Shown here one piece after another: positions 62,976 to 64,000 of a stretch of DNA of 64,000 nt. The translations under genes and the position numbers were made by a program. The notes below the pieces were generated by a model that had not been told where the DNA came from, made no database searches, and saw only the letters and a program-made list of their open reading frames with translations. Positions within the stretch are counted from its first letter, which is position 1. Each line of letters starts with the position of its first letter. The DNA lies in the NCBI GenBank assembly GCA_013398295.1, contig VZSF01011299.1:344489-408488 (forward strand), written 5' to 3'. The stretch is from Chionis minor. Taxonomy: Eukaryota; Chordata; Aves; Charadriiformes; Chionididae.

Positions 62976-64000
62976 GTAAGAAACCTAAAGTATGAATTTC
63001 CTTTTGTACAGATGTTCTTTATGTGGAATGGATTTTTTTCTGATACAAACATTCAGTCTATAAGTGTCATCTCCGATTCTGAAATTTCAAACAGGAAGCA
63101 ATCCCTTGGTTTGATAAGCTCCCCAAGAAAAAAAGTGCTCGAAATGAAGACCAAATAAAGGTTAATATCAATAGCTCCTGCAGCAGCTTTTTCTGGTTTG
63201 TCTGCAAAATGCTGTTCAACATCTGTGGGAGCTGGCAAGAACGAAACTATTCAAAGGTTTGAAAAGGGGGCAGGTTCCTTTGGCCAGGATCCTGCTGGGC
63301 TCAGTTATGTCACCTCCGTCTTCCTGATCTGTGAAGCTGCTGGGGAGAAATGTGACAAGATGCAGGTATTTTGTCATCCGGAGGCTTATGACCCTCAGCT
63401 GCTCCTCTCCTCCTCCTCCTCAGAAATATGTCTTTGAGACAGTGGGATAATGGCTTAAGTTTAAGACAGAGGTTATTCTGATGTTATCTTGAAGAAATAG
63501 GAAGTGCAATGAATATCCTCTCTCAGTTCAAAGCATATGACTATCTACTACCAAAGCAATGTGCAAATCGCGGCACGGCTTCCCTGTTCGTATATACAGC
63601 AGCAAAAAGGTCACCCTCCAGCAGTGTTGAGCACTCTCCTAACTGCTACTCTGAACAGTCTTAATGCAAACAAAATTATTCAAGGAGACTAGCTCATATA
63701 TGTGACTGTGTAAATGCAGTGTATTAGAAATATGCTGCCACAAAAGTTCAAGTTGAAGTTTTGGTAATATTTAAATTTATACAACAAATTTGTGTATGTG
63801 ACGCATTTTTTCTAATCCTGTCGTCTGCGAAAATTTGGCACTAAAGGAAAATTCCAAAAGCCAACTCAGCCATGAGTTGGGAGGTATTTGTTTTCTCTAG
63901 CATGCTTCTTTTTTTCTGAAATGTATCTGGTATATTAAAATTATTTTCTCTGTCCAAGTATAAACATCACAGTGTTTGTATTTAGCATTGAAGTAGATGA
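62976..64000 (+). other. MET: Intron 6 of MET, cut by the window edge
   Basis: This begins GTAAGA. It is AT-rich and I see no exon 7; the strong acceptor-like CTCCTCCTCCTCAG ending at 63421 is followed by a frame that has no MET homology. Nothing else is recognised. Confidence 0.85.

Larger units (their letters stand above)
27951..64000 (+). other. MET: MET gene body from exon 2 to the window edge (3' partial)
   Basis: Five coding exons (27951-29165, 43898-44089, 55846-55980, 57393-57566, 62815-62975) splice into one open frame of 620 codons plus two bases. Intron phases are 0, 0, 0, 0, then 2. Exon sizes (192, 135, 174 and 161 for exons 3-6) agree with human MET as I remember it. The encoded part covers the signal peptide, the full Sema domain, the PSI domain and the start of IPT1. 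MET is the cell-surface receptor for hepatocyte growth factor; its Sema and PSI part binds the ligand beta chain. The rest of the gene (IPT2-4, transmembrane helix, kinase) is beyond 64000. The transcription start should be upstream, near 7.6-9.2 kb. Confidence 0.95.

Noticed and set aside
63408..63437. Strong pyrimidine tract and CAG as a possible exon 7 acceptor
   Set aside because: The frame that follows (entered in phase 2) hits a stop after a few codons and does not resemble the IPT1 continuation of MET.
1..64000. tRNA, rRNA, CRISPR array, endogenous virus
   Set aside because: No tRNA A/B box pair with a cloverleaf, no rRNA segment, no spaced direct repeats and no retroviral gene or paired LTR could be recognised by reading.

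Overview
The window is vertebrate nuclear DNA, almost certainly from a bird. The only protein-coding gene I can support is the 5' half of MET (hepatocyte growth factor receptor tyrosine kinase) on the + strand. The avian call rests on three things. First, there are CR1 LINE fragments, including a well-preserved one with the CR1 3' end (repeated ATTCTATG). Second, the MET protein is clearly diverged from the mammalian one as I remember it. Third, there is no Alu, L1 or similar mammalian repeat. The sequence is mostly AT-rich, non-coding and interspersed with short GC-rich islands.

Layout. 1-7639 is intergenic DNA upstream of MET (in amniotes the CAV1-MET interval); I see no exon in it. 7640-8397 is a CpG island with GC boxes, an AP-1 site, long purine tracts and a (GGGGAA)n array that runs straight into an 807-base assembly gap (8398-9204). 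This is the likely MET promoter; non-coding exon 1 lies in the island or in the gap and cannot be placed. 9205-27950 is intron 1. Exon 2 (27951-29165) holds the start codon and 400 codons: signal peptide, most of the Sema domain and the furin site. Intron 2 (29166-43897) carries a CR1 in sense orientation. Exon 3 (43898-44089), exon 4 (55846-55980), exon 5 (57393-57566) and exon 6 (62815-62975) follow. Intron 3 carries two antisense CR1 pieces, one an old copy with readable reverse transcriptase remains. Exons 2-6 join in frame to 620 codons plus two bases. They cover the complete Sema and PSI domains and the start of the first IPT domain. The remaining IPT repeats, transmembrane segment and kinase lie beyond the right edge.

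All visible coding exons are open, with GT-AG borders and conserved lengths and phases, so the gene looks functional. The points most worth a second look are the very GC-rich exon 5 and its surrounding island inside an AT-rich gene, the G-quadruplex-prone promoter next to the gap, a long imperfect hairpin in intron 4, and the changed set of N-glycosylation sites compared with human MET. I found no bacterial-type system, CRISPR array, tRNA or rRNA gene, and nothing that I would call a previously undescribed biological system.
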